Below, one piece after another: positions 10,774 to 21,115 of a stretch of 64,000 nucleotides of DNA. The notes under the pieces were generated by a model. That model did no database searches and was not told the origin of the DNA. It saw only the letters and a program-made list of their open reading frames with translations. Position numbers and translations under genes: made by a program. This DNA is from Nicotiana tabacum. Lineage: Eukaryota > Streptophyta > Magnoliopsida > Solanales > Solanaceae. The stretch covers positions 47,253,348 through 47,317,347 of the forward strand of contig NC_134102.1 of NCBI RefSeq assembly GCF_000715075.1, in the 5' to 3' direction. The number at the start of each line of letters is the position of its first letter. Positions within the stretch are counted from its first letter, which is position 1.

Positions 10774-13385
10774 TGTAACGACCTGGTCGGTCGTTTCGAG
10801 AGTTATAGCCCCGATTCCCTATTAACTACTTCCCCCATACGTATTTCTGCTATTGTGACTTGCCGGGAGGGTTTGTTTTGGTTTTGGAGTGTTTTGGGAC
10901 ACTTAGTCCCTAAATGGAGGTTTAAGCCTTAGGATTTGGACCGTAGTCGGAACTATGCAAAGATGACTCAGGAATGGAGTTCCGTCGGTTCCATTAGCTC
11001 CGTTAGGTGATTTTGGACTTAGGGGCATGTGCAGATAGTGTTTTGGAGGTCTGTAGCTCATTTAGGCTTGAAATGGCAAAAGTCAAAGTTTTGGAGATTT
11101 TGACCTAGTGGAACTTTTGATATCGGGGTCAGATCCCAATTCCGGAAGTTGGAGTAGGTCCGTAGGGTTGAATATGACCTGTGTGCAAAATTCAGGGTCA
11201 ATCGGAGTGGTTTGGTTGGTTTCGGCATCAGTTGTCGAATTTGGAAGTTTTAAGTTTTTTAAGTTTGAATCGGAGGATGATAAGTGATTTTAGCATTGTT
11301 TGATGTGGTTTGAGGACTCGACTAAGTCCGTATGGTGTTTTAGAACTGGTTGGTATGTTTGGTTGAGGTCCCTGGGGCCTCAAGTGTGTTTCGAATGCTT
11401 ACCAGATTGAGTATGGGACTTATGAAATTGCTGAAGCTGCTGCACCTGGTGTAATCGCACCTGTGCACTTTGGGCCGCACAAGCGGCCATGGAGCCACAG
11501 AAGCGTCCATGGAGCTGCAGAAGCGGTTTAGGCCCTGTACAGATGGGGCTGCATGTGCGGTGATAGATCCGCAGAAGCGGAAGAGGAGCGCAGGTGCGGG
11601 CCCAGTTCCCCTTAAGTGATTTTCGCACCTGCGATGTTATTTCCGCAGGTGCATTACCGCAGATGCGGTTTAAGGCTCGCAGAAGCGAGATCTCTGGCAG
11701 AAAAAGTTTCATTCTTCGTTTTTGGACTTGAGAGCTCGAGATTTGGCAATTTTCTGAGGGTTTTTCAGAGGAAGCTTTGGGGTAATGATTCCTAACTCAT
11801 TTTTGGTTGTATTCCATTAATCTATAGTTGTTTTCTCCATTTAATTCCGGATTTGTGGTTGAAAATTTAGGGAAAAGTTGAGAAAAGTTCTTAGGCCGAA
11901 CTTTGGGATTTTGATCGAGATTTTCGTATCAGATTTGAGTAATTTTGGTATGAGTGAACTCATGAGTGAATGGGTATTCATATTTTGTGACTTTTACCCG
12001 ATTACGAGACGTGGGCCTGGGGAGACTTTTTGGGGCAATTTTCTAATATCTTGCTTTAGCCTTGATTTCATTAATTAGATTAATTTTTTATAGTTATATT
12101 TATGGTATGTAATTGATTTTGGCTAGATTTGGGCCATTCGGACCCGGATATTCGTGGAAAAGGCATTGTTACCGATTGATTGAGCTTGGTTCGAGGTAAG
12201 TGGCTTGCCTAACTTTGTGTGGGGGGAAATCCCCTTAAGATTTATAATAGTTTATGATATGTGAGTGCCATGTACGCGAGGTGACGAGTGCGTACACGGG
12301 CTATTTGTGAAAAAACCTGATTTTCATTACCGAGTAATAGCCTGTTTTCATCTTATCTTAGTATACTAGCATGTGAAGCTACCCTGTTAGCCTAGAATAG
12401 CATGTCTACGTGTCCTAATTGCCTATTTAAACTCCTTACAGCATGTTTAGTAAATCTCGCTTCCTTCGTGACTTGTACTTTGTCTAAATTATAGTTTTCT
12501 TGCTGTAACTATTATATTCATTTATTTGAGCTACGTATTTACTTTAGGACTACAGGACGGTATCCCGGGAGATCCCCCCTTCATATTTACTTTTGAGACT
12601 ACGAGGCGGTTCCTCGGGAGATCTCCCTGCACATTTACTTTTGAGACTACGAGGCGGTTCCTCGGGAGTTCTCCCTGCATATTGACTTTTGAGACTACGA
12701 GGCGGTACCTCGGGAGATCTCTTTGCGCTTTTATTTTGGGACTACAAGACAGTATCTCGTGAGATCCCCTACTGTTATCCATGTGTTCTGCGTCCCTACT
12801 TTGCTATGTTCTCCTTGTTTAAATTCCAGTCTCTTATTATATTGTTATACTCTCCTGCTCATTTATTATATACTAGTAGGGCCTTGACCTGACCTCGTCA
12901 CTACTCGGCCGAGGTTAGGCTTGGCACTTACTGGTACCACTGTGGTGTACTCACGCCCTTTCCTACACATGTTTTTCGTGTGCAGATCCAGATTCCTTTT
13001 ACCAGCCTCGTCCTTAGTTGCAGTCACTGCTATTTCGGAGAACTTCAAGGTACATCTGCCTGCGCCCGTAGATCCTCGGAGTCCCCCTCTATCTCCCTAT
13101 GTTGATTCTTCTCTTATTTCTATAGACACTGATGTATAGAACAGTTAGAACTTCGTAGAAGCTTGTGACTTACGGTGTTCAGGGTCTTAGAAGTGTCATA
13201 TATATTTCGAGAGTTGATTATTGTATATGCCGAGCGACATCTCAATTGCTTATTAAAATATCTGTTACTGTTAGTTGTTAAATTTTAATGTTTTTCATTT
13301 CATTTCCGCAAGTGCTAGGCTTACCTAGTCATAGAGACTAGGTGTCGTCACGACGATTCACGGAGGGAGAATTTGGGTCGTGACA
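10774..13385 (+). repeat. E1 3' LTR
   Basis: Starts TGTAACGACCTGGTCGGTCG, in which AACGACC and GGTCGTT pair around TGGTC, and ends GGGTCGTGACA followed by the target duplication GTTGA. It is homologous along its full length to 3081-5675. The CpG-rich dyad cluster lies at about 11440-11695. An antisense 110-residue frame at 11380-11712 runs through that cluster and is not considered a gene. Confidence 0.95.
12528..12775 (+). repeat. Hairpin minisatellite in E1 3' LTR
   Basis: Same five-unit array as in the 5' LTR. Here the last unit is decayed: its stem reads CAAGA/TCTCG rather than CGAGA/TCTCG. Confidence 0.88.
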
Positions 13386-14455
13386 GTTGACAATAAGATG
13401 AGGCTCGAGGCACTCATAGGATGCTACTAGGGAATGCTGTATGCTATGTTGGCAATAAAATGAGGCTCGTGGCGCTCTGGGATGCTACTAGGGAATGTCG
13501 TACCCTATGTTGCAACAAGAAATGCAACCGGGGGATGTAGTACATTGCGTTGGAAATAAGATGAGGTTTGTGTCACTCTGGGATGCTACTAGGGAATGTC
13601 GTGCCCAATGTTGGCAATAAAATAAGGCTCGTGGCGCTCTACGATGCTACTAGGGAATGTCGTACCCTATGTTGGCAATAAGATGAGGCTCGTGGCACTC
13701 TGGGATACTACTAGGGAATGTCGTACCCTAAGTTTGCAATAAGAAATGCAACCAGGGGATATAGTACCCTGTGTTGGCAATAAGGTGAGGCTCTTGGCAC
13801 TCTGGGATGCTACTAGGGATTGTCGTACCCTATGTTTGCATTAAGAAATGCAACCAGGGAATGTAGTACCTTGTGTTGGCAATAAGGTGAGGCTCTTGGC
13901 TCTTTAAGATTCTACTAGGGAATGGCGTACTCTATGTAGGCAGGAAATAATGTAGCCAGGGGATGTAGTACCCTGTATTGACAATAAAATGAGGCTCGTG
14001 GCGCTCTGAGATGCTATTTGGGATTGTGGTACCCTATGTTAGCAATAAGAAAAGCAACCAGGAGATGTAGTGCCATGTGTTGGCAATAAGGTGAGGCTCT
14101 TGTCTCTCTAAGATACTACTAGGAAATGGCGTACCTTATGTAGGCAGAAAGTCATGTAGCTAGGGGATGTAGTACCCTGTGTTGACAATAAAATGAGGCT
14201 CGTGGCGCTCTGAGATGCTATTAGGGAATGCCGTACCCTATGTTAGCAGTAAGATGAGGCTCTTGGCTGTCTAAGATTCTACTAGGGAATGCCATACCTT
14301 ATGTAGGTAGAAAATAATGCGACCAGGGGATGTAGTACCCTGTGTTGAAGATAAGATGAGGCTCTTGGCTCTCTAAGATTCTACTAGAGAATATTGTACC
14401 CTATGTAGGCAGAAAGTAATGCAGCCAGGGGATATAGTACCCTGTATTGAAGATA
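13386..14455. repeat. 3' UTR minisatellite, right part
   Basis: Continues the array broken at 3080, beginning with the duplicated GTTGA and CAATAAGATGAGGCTCG. The same two unit types alternate as on the left. It ends near 14455 with a last CAGGG...CCCTG unit. Confidence 0.85.
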
Positions 14456-15958
14456 GGGTATTGATTCCCTATAATGAAACTAAAAATAACATGTTTAAAT
14501 ATAAATTGGAAGAAAATCAAGGATTTAAGAACTTCACTTGGTGGTGTTCGTCTTTTCACGAACTGTTTCTTAAAGTTGTTGTTTTCCTGTTCTGAACAAA
14601 GAAAGATTTTTTAGTTTTAAAAATGATGGTCGGTTTGTGGCCTTGATTATTTCACTTTCTTGACCTCGGCTCATCTTCTTTAATGATTTCAACTGCAACT
14701 GGTTATTTCCTTAATAACAATTGCATTTTTGACCTCGGAGAACCTTCGGCTTTTCCAAACTTTTCCATGATGGTTTGTCGCGTGGGACTTAACCTTTTTA
14801 AACTTTATTTTGCCTTTGTGGGAATTTCACTTTTGACTCCTTTCTTCAAAATTCTTCAATTTCGGAGCATTGGGAAACGTTTGGCTTTCCAAACATTGCC
14901 AATGACTGTTAGTCATGTGAGGCTTAACCTTTCAGCTTTTCTTTGCCTTATTTTTGGAACAAAGTTAGACCGAAAGGGATTCAAAGAGAAACAAACAATG
15001 GAATAGAGAATGAGTTTAAAACAAGATGTGTCCCTTTCGGGGAACAGAAAGATAGACTTATCTGGGAGTACATGCGGACTTCAATGAACATGACATGCCT
15101 TTTGGACTGGATACCTGATATGTGTAAACCATCCGACTCTCAGAAACTCATCACAACATTTTGCTTGAAATCGAGAAACCTTGCTCAAGACTGTGTTGGT
15201 GCCATGGCTGCGTGGATTCTCTTTTCGATCAACTGTGTCATTTGTGAGTTTTCACTAGCTGACCTCTCTCATTTCTCTTCTAGACATAGCCTTATAGTTC
15301 CCTTTGCGGGTTTTCACTAATCAAGACTCTCTCATTTTTATTTTTTTCTACTCACAATTGCCCTATAGTGCCCATGAGGGTTTTCACCAATAGGACTCTC
15401 TCCTTTTATTTCTCTCATTTGGTTGCATCCGACCCAAGTAACTGTATCCTCCAATTCTCGAACATTCTCGTTGATTGATCAGAAGGACTTGAAAGGATTT
15501 GGGTAAAATGAATTTGGATTGAATTACAACTTTGGAACCTTTCGGGTGAAACCATCACCGAACCATGGTAACATCTGCCCCAGTTTTCACTTTTGGGGTA
15601 ATGTAGATTTTTGTTTTGGTGTGACCGAACTCTAGAGTGAGGCTGCTTACATATCCTTTTGGAATCTGGTCGGATGTAGTTCAATTAACTTGAACTTGTT
15701 TTGATTTTTGTTTTGTTTTTCTCATGTTTTGTTTTCTTTTGCTTCTTTTCTTTTTTCTCCTTTTTTTCTTCTCTCTCTTTTTTGTTTTTTTTTCTTTTTC
15801 TTTTTTTTTTTGCTTTTTCTTTCTCATTACATACAAGGTTCCAAAGAGGGTGGCCAAGAAAGAAGTATCTCGCTCAAAAGGTTAGCAAAGGGTTAATAGT
15901 ATTTGGGTAGTGAGAATGAAAGCCTTCATCATCCCAATCAGAGAGCATCAAAGATTCA
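14456..15958. other. Ogre/Tat 3' UTR between minisatellite and integrase remnant
   Basis: No gene recognised. It holds two diverged copies of a segment with CTTTTCCAAAC/TTTCCAAACATTGCC and GGCTTAACCTTT (about 14740-14935), repeated TTTCACTA/GACTCTC phrases at 15250-15410, one copy of the recurrent GAATC motif at 15641-15682, and a T-rich pyrimidine tract at 15685-15825. Several short plus-strand frames (14683-15320, 15701-15910) are low-complexity or motif-free. Confidence 0.55.
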
Positions 15959-15959
15959 A

Positions 15960-16297
15960 AGTTGCGTAAATGGTCAAATATAGTACCTTTTGACCACGTC
16001 TACATTGATAGTTGTATCGAGAACATTTCCTTCGATGTCTCCCAAATACGAGTTTCCCTACTTCAAATTTCTTGGGCCGCACTTTCTTGTTGTAGGCACG
16101 GGCTATTTTTTGTTGGTACAACTACTTATGGCAAACTGCAGTCAATCGCTTTTCATCAACCAAAGTCATTTGCTTCAATCGGGTCTTGACTCAATCTTCA
16201 TCCTCGAACTCGGTTTCAACAATGATCCGAAGATAGGGAATTTCAACTTCTACTGATATCACGCCTTCAGTGCCATAAACCAATCAAGTAAGGGCAG
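15960..16297 (-). pseudogene. Ogre/Tat integrase C-terminal remnant
   Basis: Translating the minus strand gives YGTEGVISVEVEIPYLRI, then VKTRLKQMTLVDEKR and ARAYNKKVRPKKFEVGKLV, which I recognise as the end of Ogre/Tat integrases. Two stops interrupt it: a TGA where Trp is expected before VKTR, and a TAG where Gln is expected before LYQQ. A frame change lies close to the right end, where the remnant is joined directly to RT-start sequence. Confidence 0.75.
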
Positions 16298-16472
16298 TTT
16301 CATTTGGACTTGGTTTAGGATTGTTGTCCATTCTCTGTTTATTTTCTTACAAGCCTTATCTTTGGCACATTCTACTTCTCGATTCATTATTTCAAGGTCT
16401 GACATCGTTTTAGGATCTGGTCATGAAATCCGCAAGCATGTCATGTTATTAAAATCTGCATTAACAAAACTG
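16298..16472 (-). pseudogene. Start of Ogre/Tat RT exon with probable intron acceptor
   Basis: The minus strand reads a pyrimidine-rich stretch ending in CTCTTTTCAG (CAG at 16472-16470), then sequence encoding DPKTMSDLEIMNREVE, which resembles the region just upstream of RT in Ogre-like elements. Ogre elements are known to have an intron before RT. About 125 bp further on, the RT exon is joined abruptly to the integrase end, so most of pol is deleted. The exact acceptor is uncertain because another CAG lies about 13 bases downstream. Confidence 0.5.
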
Positions 16473-16739
16473 AAAAGAGAATAAGAAAGGTGACAAGATT
16501 AATAAAAGAGACATTCATGGATGATGAAATATTAATTTCATTTATTTGAATTTTATATGTAAAAAAAAATAGAATGGTTTACATCAGAAAGTAAGACAGT
16601 AAATTAAAAGCATTCGGATTACACCCTGAAATAACCTGAAATACAGAAAATATAGCAAGACCGGCTACCGAGATTCTCGTCTGATAGGGAAAGTTTCTGG
16701 TTTGGCGCCCATTTTTAGGTTTCCTTTCTATTGCGGCAA
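16473..16739 (-). other. Probable remainder of the Ogre intron and gag-end sequence
   Basis: AT-rich minus-strand sequence between the gag remnant and the proposed acceptor. No protease domain is recognisable, although one would be expected between gag and RT, so protease has been lost. The splice donor was not identified. Confidence 0.35.
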
Positions 16740-17565
16740 TGGCTACAATGGCTTTCAGAGTCGGATCAAATTTTTCAACTGCCCTTTTGAGGTCCAACAG
16801 TCCTCTGTATTATGTCCCACTGCTACAGAGTGGTATTCACATCTAGCATTAGCTTGGTGCGAGGGGGAGTCGGGATTTGGCCGGTTCGGGGCCACTGGCT
16901 GCAACAGACCTAGCCCGATTAGCTTTTGAAACAAACTTGAATATGATTCACCAATAGGGGTGAACTGATTCTTTCTGAGGGGCTCTCTTGGGCAAGGATT
17001 GTATTGGCGAACATTTGGTTGGGGATTATATGGAGCTTGGTAGGGACGGGCATTTCTGGGAGGTGGAACTCGATTTTGTGTATAATGTTGTGGTCGTGTG
17101 TAAGGTTGCGCATTCATCACCGCATAGAGAGACAACTCCACGACATAAGCAACATCTTGATGGGGATAATAGTGTTGTGGAACCTTAGGAGCATATATGA
17201 TTGGCTGAATGACCTGCAGGCTCCCCTCGAGCTCAAAACCATCATGTCTCCCTCTTCCCTCCTATTTCTGTTCATCAAACCCTCCGAACCATTTTGAATG
17301 GTCTGTGATGTGGCCTTAAAGACATCATGACTCAAGATTTTGCCCGTTTTTAAACCATTTCCGACCTTCTCCCCAATTTGATAGCCTCGGCGAACGGATT
17401 ACCCATAACGGACATCATGTTCTGGAAGTAGTCCGCCTCTTGGGCCTGTAGGAAGACCGTAACCATTTCTGCTTCATCCATTGGAGGCTTTACCCTGGCT
17501 GTTTGATTGCGCCATTTGACAGTATTCACGGAACCTTTCCGCAGTTTTTTTTTCAAATTGGACAA
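16740..17565 (-). pseudogene. Ogre/Tat gag remnant
   Basis: The right open part (17350-17565) contains WRNQTARVKPPMDEAEMV, FLQAQEADYFQNMM and GNPFAEAIKLG, a typical Tat-type gag capsid segment. The left open part (16755-17141) has a Pro/Asn/Gln-rich linker, PIGESYSSLFQKLIGLGLLQ and a C-H-H-C knuckle, CEYHSVAVGHNTEDCW. A different frame around 16745-16800 carries DLKRAVEKF. The segment between 17141 and 17350 is frameshifted. Confidence 0.78.
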
Positions 17566-18899
17566 AGAGTTCTCTTTTTTTGTATTTTTTTCACTCTTAT
17601 TTTTTTTTGGGTTGTTTTTCGCTCTTTGTTATTTTTGTCACTCCTTTCTCTCTTTTTCTTTCTTCTCTATTTTTTTCACTCAGTTTATTTGATGGCAACG
17701 ATCGCATCCGATGGGTATTGCCTACGTATCATGACGACGCAAGAATCAGATCTTGCGTAGTTCGGGAATACCGGGAACAAAGTACATAAGCTAGCTCATT
17801 TTTTTTTCTTTGGAAAGTTTTGAAAAGAAGACTTCGTAAAGGAGAAAGAAAATATGTTTTTGGATTTTGATTGATTTTTCTTTGAATTTTTTAAAGAATG
17901 ACTTCTAAAGAAGGAAAAAATATATTTTTGGATTTTGATTTGTAATTTTTTTTTTCTCGAATGAAAGACTTCGGAAAAAAGGAAAATATTTTTGGATTTA
18001 ATAATTTTTTTTTAATTTTCTTAGGAAACAATTCTAGGAAGGAATTAAGGAAAGGGAAAATATTTTTGGATTTTTTGAAAATTGGGGGCCGGGACCGATG
18101 AGGTTTGCCTACGCATCTCACATCCGGTGAGAATCAGACCCGCATAGTTCGGTAAAAAAAAATAAAAAATATTTTGAAAAATGTGGTTTTACACACCATA
18201 ACCCTTCAAAATTGTTTTTTGTTTTAAAAAAAATGGGTACTTTATGAAAACTTGGAGGAAATTTTCTCTTTCTCTCCTTTGTTCAATCAATCTATCCTTA
18301 AGTCGGTCAACATTTTAATAAAGCCTACCAAATAATGTTATATATAGCATAGAAAAATGAACATGTTGGTGTGAAAAATTAGTACATGTCCTAGACGGGC
18401 CCGGCCCCTGTACTGAGTCCCGCTAAGTCCAATGCATATGATGCAAATAAAGCTTAGCCTACTAGGGATATTCATTGCATGTGGCTTGTTCTTCTAAGTT
18501 TTCAAACCCTGAAGGAGATGGTATCTAGACCTGGCTTACTCGGGCACACAACCCGAACCGAGGAGCGTCAAGCGTCACCAGTAGTAGAACAGTACTGGCT
18601 AGCTAACGGCTCTCCCGCCTAAACATGTGTGACTAAATCCTTCAGCAGAAGCTGGTAGGCTAACTGGCTTTATCTCAAGACATAAATTTTATGATGATGG
18701 TAGGCAAACACAACATAACTACCTATCAGAAGACCCAGAGGGGTGCGAGAGAGGATACAATTTATATCACATTTCAAATAAATATTAAAGAGGTAAATAA
18801 GCGACAAATAGCACATTAGGCTCCCAAACACAATATTATCCAAAACATGATAAAAGCCAAACAAGAATCAATGTACAAAGCTCGAATTCTTATTAATTG
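17566..18899 (-). other. Ogre/Tat 5' leader with short tandem repeats
   Basis: No gene seen. A pyrimidine tract lies at about 17535-17685. At 17811-18075 four degenerate units of about 60-70 bp share GGAAAATATTTTTGGATTTT and a GACTTC/AAAG phrase. Two copies of the recurrent motif (CCTACGTATC...GAATCAG...CGTAGTTC) lie at 17719-17764 and 18107-18155. The antisense frame 17891-18121 is a translation of this low-complexity sequence. Confidence 0.5.
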
Positions 18900-18917
18900 T
18901 CCCCAGCGGAGTCGCCA
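18900..18917 (-). other. Primer-binding site, tRNA-Arg(ACG) type
   Basis: The plus strand TCCCCAGCGGAGTCGCCA equals the last 18 bases, including CCA, of plant tRNA-Arg(ACG) as I remember it; the minus strand is therefore a complementary primer site. It lies four bases from the LTR end at 18922. Arg-type primer sites are usual in Ogre/Tat elements. Confidence 0.82.
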
Positions 18918-18921
18918 GAGC

Positions 18922-19097
18922 TGTCACACTTCTTTTTTTCCCACGCAACCCTATTACGAGGTTGAGTTAGAAGAGTTTTTTCAATTGAAGTGACGTTTTG
19001 AAAAGAGATTATTTATTATTTAGAGTCGCCACTTGGAATTAAGTTTTTGTATTCCAAGTCACCTTTTATTTGAATCCCTCATCAAATGGAAAGTTTG
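18922..19097 (-). repeat. 5' LTR start of the Ogre/Tat-like element, cut by E2
   Basis: Begins TGTCACACT on the plus strand, that is, ends AGTGTGACA on the minus strand, four bases beyond the primer site. Only 176 bp remain before E2 begins. It contains AGAGTCGCCAC at about 19022, echoing the primer-site core. The rest of this LTR is not found in the window. Confidence 0.7.
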
Positions 19098-21029
19098 TGT
19101 TACACTCCGCAGTATTACGACGATGTTACACCCCGTAGTATTGTACGTTGGATTTGTCGTAAGATAATTGACACCAGTTCAAGGACAAGATTATTTTGAG
19201 GTTATAAGTATTATGCTATTTCAAACAAGTGATAAGTAAATTTGTAAAGGTGAGAGGGTAAGCGAATCGAAGAAAATAAGTTTCGTCGAAGTTTGACATT
19301 TCGAGATAAAATACGGTCCAAGCTATAATACCATGTATTTATGGACTAGTGCCATACAAGGTACCACATGACCATGATAGTAAGGTGTATAAAGTGTGTT
19401 AAATGTGATTAGTATTTTAAGTAATTTGAGATAATTCTTAATTATGTGAATAATTGATTAATTATTGGTTTAATGGGAGATTAGCAAGATAATTAAGAAT
19501 TTGTGGATAAGCCTAAAAGGCCTTCCAACGTGGCAGCAATGGATCTTCTTAATCAATTCAATTAAGTGACTCTTTGGTTTATGCATTAGGTGGCATGATT
19601 AGGAAATGTTGGGCAAAATTCATTCTTATCAAGTGGGGCCCACAACCCACAAAGATAAGATATCTCCATACATCATTAAAATGGGAGTTTATGGTTGCTA
19701 AGTAATGGAGGAAAAGCTTAAGCAAATATTCATACGAGATTCCATAATGTAACAGCAGCGTGAGATGCGATTTTACGAGAACACAGTATAATCTTTTTCA
19801 AGAATATCATACGGATTTTTCCTACTTCGATCCGCCATTACGTGTTTTTCGCAAAAGACGTGGGTTAGAGGAATTGTTAAGAGAATCGGCTCAGGTATGT
19901 TAAGGCTATGCCTTCTTTCCTTTTGGCATGATCCATATGATACAAATGAAATGAGAAAATGCGCAACTTTCATAAATGACTCTATTCATAGAAGTGTTAG
20001 GGGTGCCTATGTTCTTGATTCCCCATGTGTCTTATTATTTTATCTTCTGTTCATGGGTCTCAGAAAAATACGTAGTTGATAAAGTTTATCCGAAGGCATA
20101 TTGATCTTATGACATTACGAGAAATCTTATTAACGTTCATCTTATGCATATAATTCATTTATACATGTACATTGACCCATGACCAGATGGCATTATATAC
20201 GCTTATATTATATGTATATAGGATATGAGAAAAGGTTACGACATTATATACGCACCACCACCTGATCAACTGGTATATGTTAATGATTTTGCCCACAGTG
20301 GCCGAGATGATATGATGGGATGCCCTCAGAGGCTTGATGATGTTATGTACGTATATACCTATGCATGATATGACATTTATATGCATATGCACAACAATAT
20401 AAATATTAAACAATTCACAGAGCTATTCAGACTTACATGTTGAGTCTTTTATTTCATGTTTCTCTCATGTCTTTTATTTACTGATTTTTATTCCTTACAT
20501 ACTCGGTACATTATTTGTACTAACGTCCCTTTTTCCTGGGGACGTTGCGTTTCATGCCCGCAGGTCCCGATAGACAGGTTGAGAGTCCTCCAAGTAGGTT
20601 ATTCGCTCAACGGAAGGTATTGGTGCGCTCCATTTACTCCGGAGTTGCTTATTTGGTCAGTATGATTTGGACATGTATTGATTGGTATGGCGGGGCCCTG
20701 TCCTGACCTTTATGGTATTTATCTACTCTTAGAGACTTGTAGACAGATGTCATGTATGTGGATACTTGTATGGCCTTGTCGGCCTATGTTTTTAGTATAT
20801 AAAGGATCGTTCCGGCCTTATAATAGGCCCGTATGTCATATGTATAAGTCGGTACATCATGTTGGGTCATCCTATGTCGAGTATTTTCTCATGTATTATT
20901 CTGGTTATCTCACGGAAGCCTTTCCAGCTCATTTACCTTTGATAGTATGATACGAAATATATATTACGTGTCACTCAGTTGAGTAAGGTACCGGGTGCCC
21001 GTTGCGGCCCATCAGTTTGGGTCGTGACA
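19098..21029 (+). repeat. E2 5' LTR
   Basis: 1932 bp, starting TGTTACACTCCGCAG and ending GGGTCGTGACA. The start is duplicated in tandem: TGTTACACTCCGCAGTATTA is followed 26 bp later by TGTTACACCCCGTAGTATTG. The short frames 20456-20665 and 20678-20950 show no known motif. Confidence 0.93.
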
Positions 21030-21033
21030 AAAG

Positions 21034-21045
21034 TGGTATCAGAGC
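21034..21045 (+). other. E2 primer-binding site (initiator-Met tRNA)
   Basis: TGGTATCAGAGC, four bases after the LTR end. Confidence 0.95.
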
Positions 21046-21097
21046 AGTTCTATCCTAGGGAATCTATAAGCCGTGTCTAGTAGAGTCTTGTTTATGG

Positions 21098-21115
21098 GTG
21101 TGTTGTGCACCACAC
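21098..21115 (+). other. DIS-like hairpin in E2 leader
   Basis: GTGTG-TTGTGCAC-CACAC: a 5-bp stem with an 8-nt loop that contains the 6-nt palindrome GTGCAC, 53 nt after the primer site. The tandem family at 53269-53286 has the same stem with a GCCGGC loop. A role in RNA dimerisation is inferred from the resemblance to retroviral kissing loops. Confidence 0.5.

Larger units (their letters stand above)
3081..13385 (+). mobile_element. E1: full-length chromodomain Ty3/gypsy element (Tekay/Del-like)
   Basis: Complete 10,305-bp element with two LTRs (2595 and 2612 bp), an initiator-Met primer site, broken gag, protease, RT, RNase H, integrase and chromodomain in gypsy order, and a polypurine tract. 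The 5-bp target duplication GTTGA is intact at 3076-3080 and 13386-13390, and removing the element restores a continuous minisatellite unit. LTRs have diverged visibly by substitutions and small indels, and the coding region has many stops and frameshifts, so it is an old, immobile copy. Confidence 0.95.

Noticed and set aside
15701..15910. Phe/Ser-rich frames with membrane-like composition
   Set aside because: Translation of a T-rich pyrimidine tract; the same holds for 17503-17789.
18900..18917. Match to the end of tRNA-Arg, possible tRNA gene
   Set aside because: Only the last 18 bases including CCA match and no cloverleaf lies upstream; it is a primer-binding site on the other strand.
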